DNA of 9,908 bases, from NCBI GenBank assembly GCA_027056215.1, contig JALULO010000144.1:1-9908 (forward strand), written 5' to 3'. The notes below the pieces were generated by a model. That model worked only from the letters and a program-made list of their open reading frames with translations, had not been told where the DNA came from and did no database searches. The translations under genes and the position numbers were made by a program. Positions 1-7,103 of the stretch are shown here, one piece after another. This DNA is from Campylobacterales bacterium (GTDB lineage: Bacteria; Campylobacterota; Campylobacteria; Campylobacterales; QNZT01). Positions within the stretch are counted from its first letter, which is position 1. Each line of letters begins with the position of its first letter.

Positions 1-2167
1 CTTGATCGATATCGATATCCAAATAGTACCCGTTATTTGTATTGTCATGCGATATGGATAAGGTTTTGTCAAATGTTTTAAGCTTCTGCTCTATCTTTGC
101 TGCAAACGTTTCAAGTACATGATGATCTGAACCATATAGTTTGATACCAAGGGGTGTTCTGATACCAGTCAAAAGCATATCAATACGCCCTCGAATCGGA
201 TATGTCCAAGAGTTGATAAGACCCGGTATCTGCAATCTTTTCTCCATCTCTTTCATCAAAGATGCATAGGTTACACCCTCTGCCCACTGATCTTGTGGTT
301 TAAAAGTCACAATCGTCTCTATCATCGCCAATGGTGCGGGATCAGTAGCACTATCAGCCCTACCCGCCTTGCCAAATACTGTTTTGACTTCTGGAAAACT
401 TTTCAGTATCGCATCACTTTTTTGTGTCAACTCTTTACTCAAATCAATACCTATGCCATAAGGCGTAACCGGCATATACATGAAAGTCTGCTCATTCATC
501 ATAGGCATAAATTCCCAGTTTTGTTTTTGATAAAGAGGATAAACCCACGCCAAAAGCAAAACAGCGACAACCAAAACACCATAACGTAACTTTAAAGAGA
601 GTTTTAAGATAGGCACATACAAAATCTGAAACATACGATTTAAAACATTTTTCTCTTCAGATATGATATGCCCTTTGATCAAAAAAAGCATCAAAATCGG
701 TACTAATGTGATCGAAAGTATCGCACCGGCGATCATAGCAAATGTCTTAGTATACGCCAAAGGAGAAAAAAGCCGCCCCTCCTGTCCGCTCAATGCAAAA
801 ATAGGTAAAAAAGAGACAACAACCAACATGAGTGCAAAAAAGATCGGTTTACCCACCTGTTTGGCAGACGTTAAAATGATCTCTTTTCGCATACTATTCG
901 AAATATCCCCGTGCTTTTTGATATAAAGATGTATATGTTTATGGGCATTTTCAACCATCACAATAGCCGCATCCACCATCGCACCGATCGCGATAGCGAT
1001 ACCGCCAAGAGACATGATATTTGATCCTATCCCAAAAAATTTCATCAACAAAAAAGTAAAAGCAACCGTAATAGGTAAGATGATGATAATAATCAAAGCA
1101 CTCCGCAAATGCCATAAAAAAAGAGCAACAACCAACATCACGATGATACTTTCCTCGATCAAGGTATGTTTAAGCGTTCCTATCGCCTTGTCGATCAAAT
1201 CACTTCGATCATAGGTTTGCACGATCTCAACACCAGGTACTTTGAGTCTTTTGAGTTTTGCTTTAACCTCTTGAATAACTTTATAAGGATTTTCACCAAA
1301 ACGCACAACCACAATCCCACCGACAACTTCACCTTCACCGTTTAAGTCAGCCATACCACGACGATTTGCAGGCACAACATGAACTTGTGCAACATCTTTT
1401 AACAAAAGTGGTTGTCCATGTGTAGATTTGAGTACTATGGCTTCCATCTCTACAATATTTTTAAGATAACCGTGTGCTTGTATGATCTTTTCAAAACCAC
1501 TTTGTAACAGTACACGTCCACCTTTGTCATCATTGTTTTGGCGAACTTTGGATATCACATCTTCTACACTAAGATCATACTGACGTAAGGCATCTGCATC
1601 AAGAGTGATTTCATAATCTTTCACAAATCCGCCGATACTCGCAATCTCACTTACACCATCTACACCCAAAAGTGCATACTTATAGTAATAGTCTTGCAAA
1701 GAACGCAGTTCATCTAAAGAGAGTGTATCGGATTTGAGTGCATATTCGTACGCCCAACCTACACCCGTAGCATCTGGGCCCATCGTCACCTTCGCGCCTT
1801 TGGGAAAAGTCGGTGCAAGCTGTGCTAACTGCTCTAGTATACGATCTCTGGCATCATAGATATCAACATCATCTTTAAAAATCACGTAAATCAAGGCATT
1901 TTGAAAACTACTCATAGAACGCACCGTTTCGATGCCTGGTAAACTCATGAGGTTAGAAATAAGAGGATAACTGACTTGGTCTTCTATGATTTTGGGAGAT
2001 TGCCCCTGCCACTTCACTTGTACGATGACCTGAGGAGGTGAGATATCTGGAAGAGCATCTAAAGAAGTGTTTTTGATAGCCCAAAAACTACCACCTAACA
2101 ACATCATCGTTAACAAGAGGACTAAAAACTTATTTTTGACACTACTATCTATGATTTTATCGATCAT
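1..2167 (-). CDS. cusA: CusA-type Cu(I)/Ag(I) efflux RND transporter, N-terminal 722 residues (partial at left edge)
   Basis: This is the inner-membrane proton-antiport subunit of a CusCBA-like tripartite pump that exports monovalent copper or silver. It starts MIDKIIDSSVKNKFLVL, as the HME-RND family does, with TM1 at about residues 14-33; roughly 320 residues of the usual ~1040 lie beyond the window. The three periplasmic binding methionines are all present (M565, M615, M664, matching E. coli M573, M623, M672 with identical spacing). The relay methionines also align (M385, M397, M404, M478, M493), as does the TM4 proton-relay Asp D399 in GAMVDAA. This points to Cu/Ag rather than CzcA-type Zn/Co. 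The ATG at 2167 has GGAG directly before it and AAGGG nine bases upstream. A short CCCTT/AAGGG repeat at 2177-2196 covers that AAGGG. No cusB or cusC lies upstream within the window; the neighbour is a chemoreceptor 94 bp away. Confidence 0.95.
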   Translation of the reverse strand, partial: MIDKIIDSSVKNKFLVLLLTMMLLGGSFWAIKNTSLDALPDISPPQVIVQVKWQGQSPKIIEDQVSYPLISNLMSLPGIETVRSMSSFQNALIYVIFKDDVDIYDARDRILEQLAQLAPTFPKGAKVTMGPDATGVGWAYEYALKSDTLSLDELRSLQDYYYKYALLGVDGVSEIASIGGFVKDYEITLDADALRQYDLSVEDVISKVRQNNDDKGGRVLLQSGFEKIIQAHGYLKNIVEMEAIVLKSTHGQPLLLKDVAQVHVVPANRRGMADLNGEGEVVGGIVVVRFGENPYKVIQEVKAKLKRLKVPGVEIVQTYDRSDLIDKAIGTLKHTLIEESIIVMLVVALFLWHLRSALIIIIILPITVAFTFLLMKFFGIGSNIMSLGGIAIAIGAMVDAAIVMVENAHKHIHLYIKKHGDISNSMRKEIILTSAKQVGKPIFFALMLVVVSFLPIFALSGQEGRLFSPLAYTKTFAMIAGAILSITLVPILMLFLIKGHIISEEKNVLNRMFQILYVPILKLSLKLRYGVLVVAVLLLAWVYPLYQKQNWEFMPMMNEQTFMYMPVTPYGIGIDLSKELTQKSDAILKSFPEVKTVFGKAGRADSATDPAPLAMIETIVTFKPQDQWAEGVTYASLMKEMEKRLQIPGLINSWTYPIRGRIDMLLTGIRTPLGIKLYGSDHHVLETFAAKIEQKLKTFDKTLSISHDNTNNGYYLDIDIDQ

Positions 2168-2261
2168 CTCCAAAATCCCTTCTGTTTTATAAAGGGCAAC
2201 TCTAATAATAAATGATACCCTTAAGAAAGTTTAGCAAAGTAGTGTGTAGGATCTATGGAGA

Positions 2262-4439
2262 TTAAAACTTTTTATGACTCGCTTCTGTGACCAATATCTT
2301 TGCAATATTTTCAACACCTTTTGATATCTCATGTACACTATTTGCTTCATTTGCATTTTCTCTGGTCGTATGATCTAATTCGATCATAATATCACTTATC
2401 TTTTCAACACCTCTGAGTTGTTCTTGATTTGAAATTTTAACATTTTCAATCAATTTAATCGTTTCATTGAGATGTCCGTTTAATTGTGAATAACCTTGGA
2501 TCATTTTATCTGAGATAACTTTTCCATCTTCTGCTTTTAGGGTTGCATTTTCTACCAGTTCTTTTATGTTTTTTGCAGCCTCAGCACTGCGTGATGCTAG
2601 ATTTCTCACTTCAGCAGCAACAACAGCAAAACCTTTTCCAGATTCTCCGGCGGTGGCTGCTTCAACAGCAGCATTGAGAGATAAGATATTTGTTTGGAAA
2701 GCAATCTGGTCGATGGTATCGATAGACTCTGTGATCTTAACTGTTGCATCAACTATTGTATCCATCGCATAAGTAGTATCAAGTGCCAACTTTTCTCCAT
2801 CATGTGATAATGTTTTTACTTTATCACCCAAGTCTGCCATGCTGCTTGCATGTTCTGTATTCTTTTTTGCCAATATAGCAATGTCTTTTGCAAAAACGGA
2901 AGTAGCTTTAACTTTATCTGATTGGTCATTTGTTTTTTGTGCGAGAACATTGATGCTGTTATTCATAAGAGAAGAATTTGTAGCAAGATGTTTTCCTTTA
3001 TCAAGATTTTGTTCTGCTACATTTGCCAAACTTTTACCAAGCTTATTGATAGCCTCCATAACTTCTTTCATCTGAGCTTTTTTATCTTTTGGTATATCAA
3101 TACTGGTTTTATAGTTATCTTGCGTATATGAAGCTAACACAGCTTTGATACTATTCATATCTTTATCAAGAACATCAATCATTTTATTGATATTTGTTTT
3201 TGCAGTGATAACAATCTGATTATTTGTACTTGCTTGTATCCTGTTACTATAGTCACCTTCAGAGACTTTATCTGTAGTTTCTGCTAACTCACGCAACACT
3301 CTTGAATCATCTTGTATGATTTTTTCATATGCAGTTGCAGAATGGTTTAACATCTCCTGAAGTTGACCAAATTCATCCATCGTCTCAATCTGAACCTTAT
3401 CATAAGTATCAGATTTTCGGGTAGTATAATCTACGTATTTGACAAAAGATTGTTTAAAATTCTCTACCCCTTTTTGAACTGTATTTTTTGTGATTATATA
3501 AACAGAACTCATCACAATCAATGTTTTTATGAACATAATTAAAATCATAAAATAAATAGCTTTTTGTGCTTTATTGACTGCTGTTTCTATATTGGAAAGT
3601 TTGGTTCCGATGAGATAATAACCTACATGATTGTTTTTAAAATCTTTGGCTGCTACAATAGTATACAGATATTTACTATCCGTGATAAAACCATTTTTTA
3701 AGAGCATCGGTATATTGATCATTTTTGCACTTTCTAAAAAATCTTGGTTAATGATTTTTTGGGTTACAACATAATCACCAAACTCTCTTGTAGCACCAAT
3801 CTTATCATGTCTAACAAACTTTTTATCTGTCAAAACTAGAAGTTCCTCTCCTCTAGATGCAAACTTTTTAGCGATGCTATCATACCCCTGAATAAACTCC
3901 AAAGAGCCCAAATACATACCATGATCTATGATTGGAGCGAGTCCACGAATAACCAAACCTGCACGCCCTACTTCTGTAGCAGCAAGTGCTTTTTTCGTAT
4001 CTTTAACATAATTGATCGTGTTTCTAAAACTCTTTAAATCATCACCATATTTGTCCAACTTCCAAATACGTACAAACGACTTTACATCTTTGGTATGCAC
4101 ATGGATTTTTAGGGCTTTAAATTTTGTATTTACCCCAAAGTTCTTTTGCACTTCTTTTAAAACATTAATTGCCATATTTCTATCATTTGTCTTTAATGCC
4201 TCTTTGATTGTACTATTTGACGCAAGAGAAATAGCATTTGTCTTAGCGATAGTCAACTTATATTTTAGGCGATCTTTAAACTTATTTTGCAGTTGCGTTT
4301 TTGTTTGTATATAAACATCATCCTTAACATCTAATGTTGTGATATATGCAATCAAAAATGCAACTGCTATGACCACGATAGATAGGGTTAATAATTTTTT
4401 TACGATTTTTGCTGAGATAGTTGTCTTTTTTAATTGCAT
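2262..4439 (-). CDS. Methyl-accepting chemotaxis protein, membrane-bound, dCache_3-like sensor
   Basis: A 725-residue chemoreceptor that signals through CheW/CheA to the flagellar motor. TM1 is at about 19-35 and a ~260-residue periplasmic sensor follows at 36-295. Its LKIHVHTKDVKSFVR and YGDDLKSFRNT stretches and EVGRAGLVIRGLAPI resemble the double-Cache (dCache_3) family. TM2 is at ~296-316, then a HAMP-like linker and the coiled-coil signalling domain. The hairpin tip is at ~572-612 (DQIAFQTNILSLNAAVEAA, then TAGESGKGFAVVA). The protein ends EASHKKF with no CheR/CheB-binding pentapeptide. I place the start at 4439, not at the upstream in-frame ATG at 4487: 4439 has GGAG seven bases before it, and the upstream ATG lies inside a sigma-28-like -10 element. 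The ligand cannot be told from sequence. It is complete and codirectional with its neighbours. Confidence 0.95.
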   Translation of the reverse strand: MQLKKTTISAKIVKKLLTLSIVVIAVAFLIAYITTLDVKDDVYIQTKTQLQNKFKDRLKYKLTIAKTNAISLASNSTIKEALKTNDRNMAINVLKEVQKNFGVNTKFKALKIHVHTKDVKSFVRIWKLDKYGDDLKSFRNTINYVKDTKKALAATEVGRAGLVIRGLAPIIDHGMYLGSLEFIQGYDSIAKKFASRGEELLVLTDKKFVRHDKIGATREFGDYVVTQKIINQDFLESAKMINIPMLLKNGFITDSKYLYTIVAAKDFKNNHVGYYLIGTKLSNIETAVNKAQKAIYFMILIMFIKTLIVMSSVYIITKNTVQKGVENFKQSFVKYVDYTTRKSDTYDKVQIETMDEFGQLQEMLNHSATAYEKIIQDDSRVLRELAETTDKVSEGDYSNRIQASTNNQIVITAKTNINKMIDVLDKDMNSIKAVLASYTQDNYKTSIDIPKDKKAQMKEVMEAINKLGKSLANVAEQNLDKGKHLATNSSLMNNSINVLAQKTNDQSDKVKATSVFAKDIAILAKKNTEHASSMADLGDKVKTLSHDGEKLALDTTYAMDTIVDATVKITESIDTIDQIAFQTNILSLNAAVEAATAGESGKGFAVVAAEVRNLASRSAEAAKNIKELVENATLKAEDGKVISDKMIQGYSQLNGHLNETIKLIENVKISNQEQLRGVEKISDIMIELDHTTRENANEANSVHEISKGVENIAKILVTEASHKKF

Positions 4440-4483
4440 TTTAGTACTCCAAATTAGTATGATAATAAACTGCCATACTCCTA

Positions 4484-4510
4484 ACATCGGATGTTTTTAT
4501 ATAAAGTTAA
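4484..4510 (-). promoter_or_regulatory. Sigma-28 (FliA)-like promoter of the chemoreceptor gene
   Basis: Reading leftwards, TTAACTTT (4510-4503), 11 bases, then TCCGATGT (4491-4484). The E. coli FliA consensus is TAAAGTTT-N11-GCCGATAA, so 6/8 and 5/8 positions match, including the central CCGAT core. Predicted start of transcription is near 4477, giving a leader of about 38 nt with GGAG before the ATG at 4439. Sigma-28 control is the expected regulation for a chemoreceptor. Confidence 0.6.
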
Positions 4511-4562
4511 ATCATCAACACTCCCTTATATATAATCAAAAATAATAATATTTAATCAAAAC

Positions 4563-5462
4563 CTAAGAAAGTAATATATCTACCATTTTATCCCTCTCTT
4601 CCAAAAACTGTCTGCTAATCTGCACCGTTTGTGTTTCATCATATGACATCTCCTTCAAACCACTCTGGCTGATTTCATAGATAGTACTATGAGGATACGC
4701 CAACAAGATAGGAGAGTGTGTAGAGATGATAAACTGGCTACCTTGTTTGACCAATTCATGGATCAAAGTCAAGATAGACATCTGTCTAGCAGGTGAAAGT
4801 GCAGCTTCTGGTTCATCTAAGATATAAAGCCCATTTGCACCAAAACGATGACGCATAAGTGCAAGAAATCCTTCACCATGCGATAGTTCATGCAGTGGCG
4901 TACCTCCATAAGCATCCCCCACATCCAACACCTCAATCTCTGTGGCGACATTGAAAAAACTCTCAGCCCTGAGAAAAAACCCCGTCTGTGCCCTTTTACC
5001 CGTTTTAGCGATACGAAGATATTCATGCAAAATAGAGTGCGAAGGACGCGTGGTAAAGTGAAAATTGGTCGTACCACCCTCAGGATTAAACCCTTGTGTG
5101 ATCGCCAAAGCTTCAAGCACAGTTGATTTTCCACTACCATTTTCCCCAACGATATAGGTTACATGAGGATTTAACTCAGTACGTTCAAGATGTTTGACAA
5201 CAGGAAGCGAAAAAGGATACTTCTCAAACGAATCCACTTTTTCATGCTTTAAATCAAAAGAGATAAGGATATTTTTTTCAGCACCAAGTGCCTCCCTTGC
5301 CTGCTGCAACCCCTCTTTTTCATGCAATCTAACGATAGCATCATAAAGCTCAGGATGCTTTTGAGAAAACCACTCCTGCTGTAAAAGCCACTGAGCATAC
5401 CCCATATCATCCTTAAGCACATCGATACCACGCCCTTTATATTTACCAAATGGAAGTTTCAT
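4563..5462 (-). CDS. ABC-type (SMC/RecF-like) ATPase with N-terminal ExoX-like C-terminal domain
   Basis: A 299-residue soluble protein. Residues 1-45 (MKLPFGKYKGRGIDVL, then YAQWLLQQEWF) match the small module found at the C-terminus of exonuclease X-like proteins and in DUF3820 proteins, characterised by FGKYKG and Y-x2-WLL. The rest is a compact COG3910-like ATPase: Walker A GENGSGKST at 106-114, signature ELSHGEGF around 192-199, Walker B LYILDEPEAAL with D216 and E217, and switch histidine H249 in ISTHSP. No long coiled coil is inserted between Walker A and the signature, so it is not a full SMC/RecN. All catalytic motifs are intact, so ATP binding and hydrolysis are expected; the target is unknown, with nucleic acid the plausible guess from the ExoX-like part. 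The ATG at 5462 has AAGG eight bases upstream. It is codirectional with the downstream chemoreceptor, which has its own promoter. Confidence 0.9.
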   Translation of the reverse strand: MKLPFGKYKGRGIDVLKDDMGYAQWLLQQEWFSQKHPELYDAIVRLHEKEGLQQAREALGAEKNILISFDLKHEKVDSFEKYPFSLPVVKHLERTELNPHVTYIVGENGSGKSTVLEALAITQGFNPEGGTTNFHFTTRPSHSILHEYLRIAKTGKRAQTGFFLRAESFFNVATEIEVLDVGDAYGGTPLHELSHGEGFLALMRHRFGANGLYILDEPEAALSPARQMSILTLIHELVKQGSQFIISTHSPILLAYPHSTIYEISQSGLKEMSYDETQTVQISRQFLEERDKMVDILLS

Positions 5463-5487
5463 GAGAGATACCTTGTATGTTTATGGG

Positions 5488-5496
5488 ATTTTATCA
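5488..5496 (-). promoter_or_regulatory. Extended -10 promoter of the ExoX-like/ATPase gene
   Basis: Reading leftwards, TG-A-TAAAAT (5496-5488), an extended -10 with five of six hexamer positions matching, without a recognisable -35. Transcription would start near 5481, about 19 nt before the ATG at 5462. Confidence 0.45.
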
Positions 5497-5803
5497 GAAT
5501 TTTTAGGATATTTTGGTTAGGGAGATTAGTGTAGAACTTCTAATCGATCCAATTTCAAAAGAGGCGAAATAAAATATCTGACAAGGGTACAAATTTCAAT
5601 ACATCTCATGTGTCGGTTCGATTCTGCTGAGATTATTTTGGAGATTAAAACCACTACTAATGATAGGAAAAAAAAAGATCAAGAGCTGTAAAAAAATATT
5701 TTAAAACAGACAATGGTACAAAGAGAGTTCAGGATTAAAAATCATACCTTAGCAGGGCAGAGCTTAATGCCTATAAGTATGATAGTACTCTCTTCTGTGC
5801 TAT
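5497..5803. other. Non-coding, decayed stretch between the ATPase gene and the transposase remnant
   Basis: No intact reading frame is supported here. An isolated tRNA T-loop-like string (GGTTCGATTC, 5615-5624) has no matching T-stem or acceptor. A 7-bp inverted repeat, ATCATAC (about 5741-5747) and GTATGAT (about 5777-5783), brackets 29 bp. Short open stretches on both strands have no recognisable products. It is probably the eroded far side of the ISL3 insertion. Confidence 0.5.
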
Positions 5804-6082
5804 TTATACTACCCCATTAGGTAATTTAACTCTTGGTACCCTTGTGTGCAAGTAGCACTCATGTTCAAAGAAATTTAAATGTTCCCAAGTTTTATTGCTT
5901 GTATCATATGCTTTTAGTCCTACTAATTCTTTATCTTCTTCTTCATCAAAGAAACTAAAGGTACTTCCTTTTTTAAAGTCTATATAGATATCTTATCTTT
6001 TAGATTCAACATCAAATTTCAAATCTTTTACAAACCATGGTTCTGTTATGTTTAATGCCATTTGGAATAATTCTTTTGTCAT
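5804..6082 (-). pseudogene. ISL3-family transposase remnant (N-terminal fragment with internal stop)
   Basis: Reading leftwards from ATG at 6082 the frame encodes MTKELFQMALNITEPWFVKD and so on. Codon 30 is TAA (5995-5993), then the same frame resumes with DIYIDFKKGSTF, KAYDTSNKTWEHLNFFEHEC and YLHTRVPRVKLPNGVV, ending at TAA 5806-5804. The P-W-F/Y-V-K start, the KxYDT-x3-KTW-x-HLNFFEHECYLH block and RVPR are hallmarks of ISL3 (IS204/IS1001/IS1165-type) transposases. Family members run KRLDI(H/Y)IDF at the internal stop, so a single TTA (Leu) to TAA change explains it. Only about 92 of over 400 residues remain; the DDE catalytic domain is gone. No clear Shine-Dalgarno precedes the ATG. The element is dead and marks an old insertion. 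Confidence 0.87.
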
Positions 6083-6142
6083 AGGAGTACTTTTATTGGA
6101 TTTTATATTTTGATTATAGCTGTTTTTCCATTACCCACACTT

Positions 6143-6171
6143 TTTTAGAAGGAACCAAAGTGTTTCTAAAA
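6143..6171. repeat. 8-bp inverted repeat near the expected ISL3 end
   Basis: TTTTAGAA at 6143-6150 and its exact reverse complement TTCTAAAA at 6164-6171, separated by 13 bases. It lies about 60 bp outside the remnant transposase start. It could be a hairpin guarding the element from outside transcription or part of a degraded terminus; neither is proven. Confidence 0.4.
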
Positions 6172-6264
6172 GTAACATATTAGTTCTATTTTTTATAGAT
6201 TGGATGGATTTTAAGGTAGCGGTCGAATACAAAAATCTGTAGCTGTTCACTATCGTTTTTACAT

Positions 6265-6276
6265 CTATCATGATAG
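6265..6276. repeat. Perfect 12-bp palindrome CTATCATGATAG
   Basis: One of two perfect copies of a TATCATGATA palindrome in the window; the other is at 7040-7051. Partial copies occur at 6872-6879, 7207-7216 and 7230-7237. Function unknown; see the separate finding. Confidence 0.6.
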
Positions 6277-6356
6277 CGACTTTTTTTGCTCATCCAAAAT
6301 CGCCATGGATGCTATAGATTTTTTTCTATGTTTTGTTATCCTGAACATTTGTTTCT

Positions 6357-6623
6357 CTAAAAAAGCTTTGAATGACTTCCCACTCGAACTAATGCTAACT
6401 CTAAAATGTTGTTGTCAATTCGATAAATCAACAATAAATCCGGCTGAACATGACACTCTCTGCATCCCAAATAGTTTCCAATGAGTTTATGGTCTTTGAG
6501 CTCTTCATCCAACTCTTTACTTTCTGCCAATGTTTTTACAACTAGTTTTAGTAAAACTTTCTCTTTATTTGAGAGTTTTTTATAATCTTTTTTAAAACTT
6601 GTAGTTCTAAAGATTTCATACAT
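6357..6623 (-). CDS. yafQ: YafQ-family mRNA interferase toxin (type II toxin-antitoxin)
   Basis: An 88-residue RelE-superfamily toxin, expected to cut mRNA in the ribosomal A site when freed from its antitoxin. Residues corresponding to the E. coli YafQ active site are present: H45 (KDHKL), H58 and D62 (ECHVQPD) and the C-terminal H84 (GSHSKLF), matching E. coli H50, H63, D67 and H87. The LIGNYLGCRECHVQPDLLLI block is typical, and the length is that of the family (~90). Its ATG (6623) follows the antitoxin's TAA with no intervening base, so the two are translationally coupled and share the antitoxin promoter. It appears fully functional. Confidence 0.93.
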   Translation of the reverse strand: MYEIFRTTSFKKDYKKLSNKEKVLLKLVVKTLAESKELDEELKDHKLIGNYLGCRECHVQPDLLLIYRIDNNILELALVRVGSHSKLF

Positions 6624-6875
6624 TTATGAATCCAAATCATCAAAAAGTTCATCTACATTTTTGAAGCTTTCTCCTTCTTTCATTTCAAGTTCATGAAGTG
6701 CTTGTTTGGTTTTGTCATTTGGTATTTTCAACTCAAAGGGTAATCCTTTATTCAATACTATCATGTTGTTAAATACACCTATTGCTTGAGAATAGTTAAG
6801 TCCCATTTGACTTAAAATTTCTTTTGCTTGATGATAGCTTGTCTCTTCAACTCGTATTGTTGTTTGAGTTTTCAT
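6624..6875 (-). CDS. dinJ: RelB/DinJ-family antitoxin
   Basis: An 83-residue antitoxin paired with the adjoining YafQ toxin. The N-terminal half (MKTQTTIRVEETSYHQAKEI, then LSQMGLNYSQAIGVFNNMIV) is the ribbon-helix-helix DNA-binding and dimerisation region. The acidic C-terminal tail (ELEMKEGESFKNVDELFDDL) is the flexible part that usually wraps the toxin. An in-frame ATG at 6929 falls on the -35 hexamer, so I choose 6875, which has GGAG five bases upstream and a good promoter 26 bp further up. The DinJ-YafQ complex normally represses its own operon; an inverted repeat sits between -35 and -10 here. Confidence 0.93.
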   Translation of the reverse strand: MKTQTTIRVEETSYHQAKEILSQMGLNYSQAIGVFNNMIVLNKGLPFELKIPNDKTKQALHELEMKEGESFKNVDELFDDLDS

Positions 6876-6900
6876 GATAACTCCAATTATTTGGTTTTTT

Positions 6901-6929
6901 ATTATATCCCATTTTGAATACAAAATCAA
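6901..6929 (-). promoter_or_regulatory. Promoter of dinJ-yafQ
   Basis: Reading leftwards, TTGATT (6929-6924), 17 bases, TATAAT (6906-6901): a consensus -10 and a -35 with four of six matching. Predicted transcription start is near 6894, giving a ~19-nt leader that contains the GGAG before the dinJ ATG. Confidence 0.7.
6911..6926. promoter_or_regulatory. Candidate dinJ-yafQ operator (inverted repeat)
   Basis: ATTTTG-AATA-CAAAAT, a perfect 6-bp inverted repeat filling the spacer between -10 and -35 and overlapping the -35 hexamer. This is where a RelB/DinJ-type ribbon-helix-helix repressor would block RNA polymerase. The position supports it; binding is inferred. Confidence 0.5.
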
Positions 6930-6950
6930 GGGGAATGAAGGTCACAAAAA

Positions 6951-7046
6951 TTAACTTTTAAATCCATCAAACCCCTACTCCATCCATTCCATCATCAAAA
7001 AAATCAGATAAAATGCCACCATCGAAGAGAGTAAGACATTTATCAT
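6951..7046 (-). pseudogene. Small single-pass membrane protein gene, apparently broken
   Basis: Reading leftwards from ATG 7046 the frame gives MINVLLSSMVAFYLIFLMME-WME and a TAG at 6977-6975. In the same frame it then gives GFDGFKS and TAA at 6953-6951. It is strongly hydrophobic. A single TGG-to-TAG change would explain the internal stop. The open frame also extends upstream without a start (VKFSFVWLI before the Met), with an ATG nearby in the wrong frame, suggesting a lost base at the 5' end too. No Shine-Dalgarno is seen; the ATG lies inside the palindrome TTATCATGATAA. I do not recognise the family. It may be a genuine 23-residue peptide, but decay is more likely. Confidence 0.35.
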
Positions 7047-7051
7047 GATAA
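7040..7051. repeat. Perfect 12-bp palindrome TTATCATGATAA
   Basis: Second perfect copy of the TATCATGATA palindrome, 18 bp upstream of the -35 of the promoter at 7069-7097. Upstream placement next to a promoter would suit an operator or activator site; this is inference only. Confidence 0.55.
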
Positions 7052-7068
7052 GCCATACGAAGCTAAAT

Positions 7069-7097
7069 TTTACATAAAGTACAGTTTATGTTATAAT
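7069..7097 (+). promoter_or_regulatory. Near-consensus sigma-70 promoter, apparently for a leaderless transcript
   Basis: TTTACA (7069-7074), 17-bp spacer, TG-T-TATAAT (7089-7097): five of six at -35, and a perfect extended -10. It is the best promoter in the window. Counting six bases beyond the -10 puts +1 at about 7104, which is exactly the A of the downstream ATG, so the mRNA may lack a leader and a Shine-Dalgarno. Confidence 0.75.
7072..7091. promoter_or_regulatory. Candidate operator within the promoter spacer
   Basis: ACATAAA-GTACAG-TTTATGT, a perfect 7-bp inverted repeat running from the last three bases of the -35 to the extended -10 TG. Occupancy would block RNA polymerase. The cognate regulator is unknown. 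Confidence 0.5.
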
Positions 7098-7103
7098 ACT
7101 CCC

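Larger units (their letters stand above)
6083..6356. other. Gene-free stretch between transposase remnant and yafQ
   Basis: No supported gene. It holds an 8-bp inverted repeat, TTTTAGAA (6143-6150) and TTCTAAAA (6164-6171), with a 13-nt loop, lying where the ISL3 element's outer end would be expected. It also holds the perfect palindrome CTATCATGATAG (6265-6276). A weak CATCC/GGATG repeat around 6293-6312 and a 5-bp hairpin around an oligo-T near 6314-6329 lie downstream of yafQ and could end its transcript, but neither is a strong terminator. Confidence 0.4.

Noticed and set aside
2566..4545. Several rightward frames of 66-100 codons across the chemoreceptor gene
   Set aside because: They are antisense shadows of a well-supported coding region, with no ribosome sites or domain content.
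5611..5635. tRNA T-arm-like GGTTCGATTC (5615-5624), perhaps a tRNA 3' end or attachment site
   Set aside because: The flanks do not form a five-base-pair T stem, there is no acceptor stem or correctly spaced CCA, and no anticodon arm lies upstream.
5686..5757. Rightward frame with KKYFKTDNGTKRVQD, resembling the TDNG motif of DDE integrases
   Set aside because: It is interrupted by a stop at once and shows no further family residues; chance similarity is likely.
6183..6250. Leftward frame NSYRFLYSTATLKSIQSIKN upstream of the transposase remnant
   Set aside because: No start codon or ribosome site, and no family that I can name; a translated non-coding stretch is the simplest explanation.
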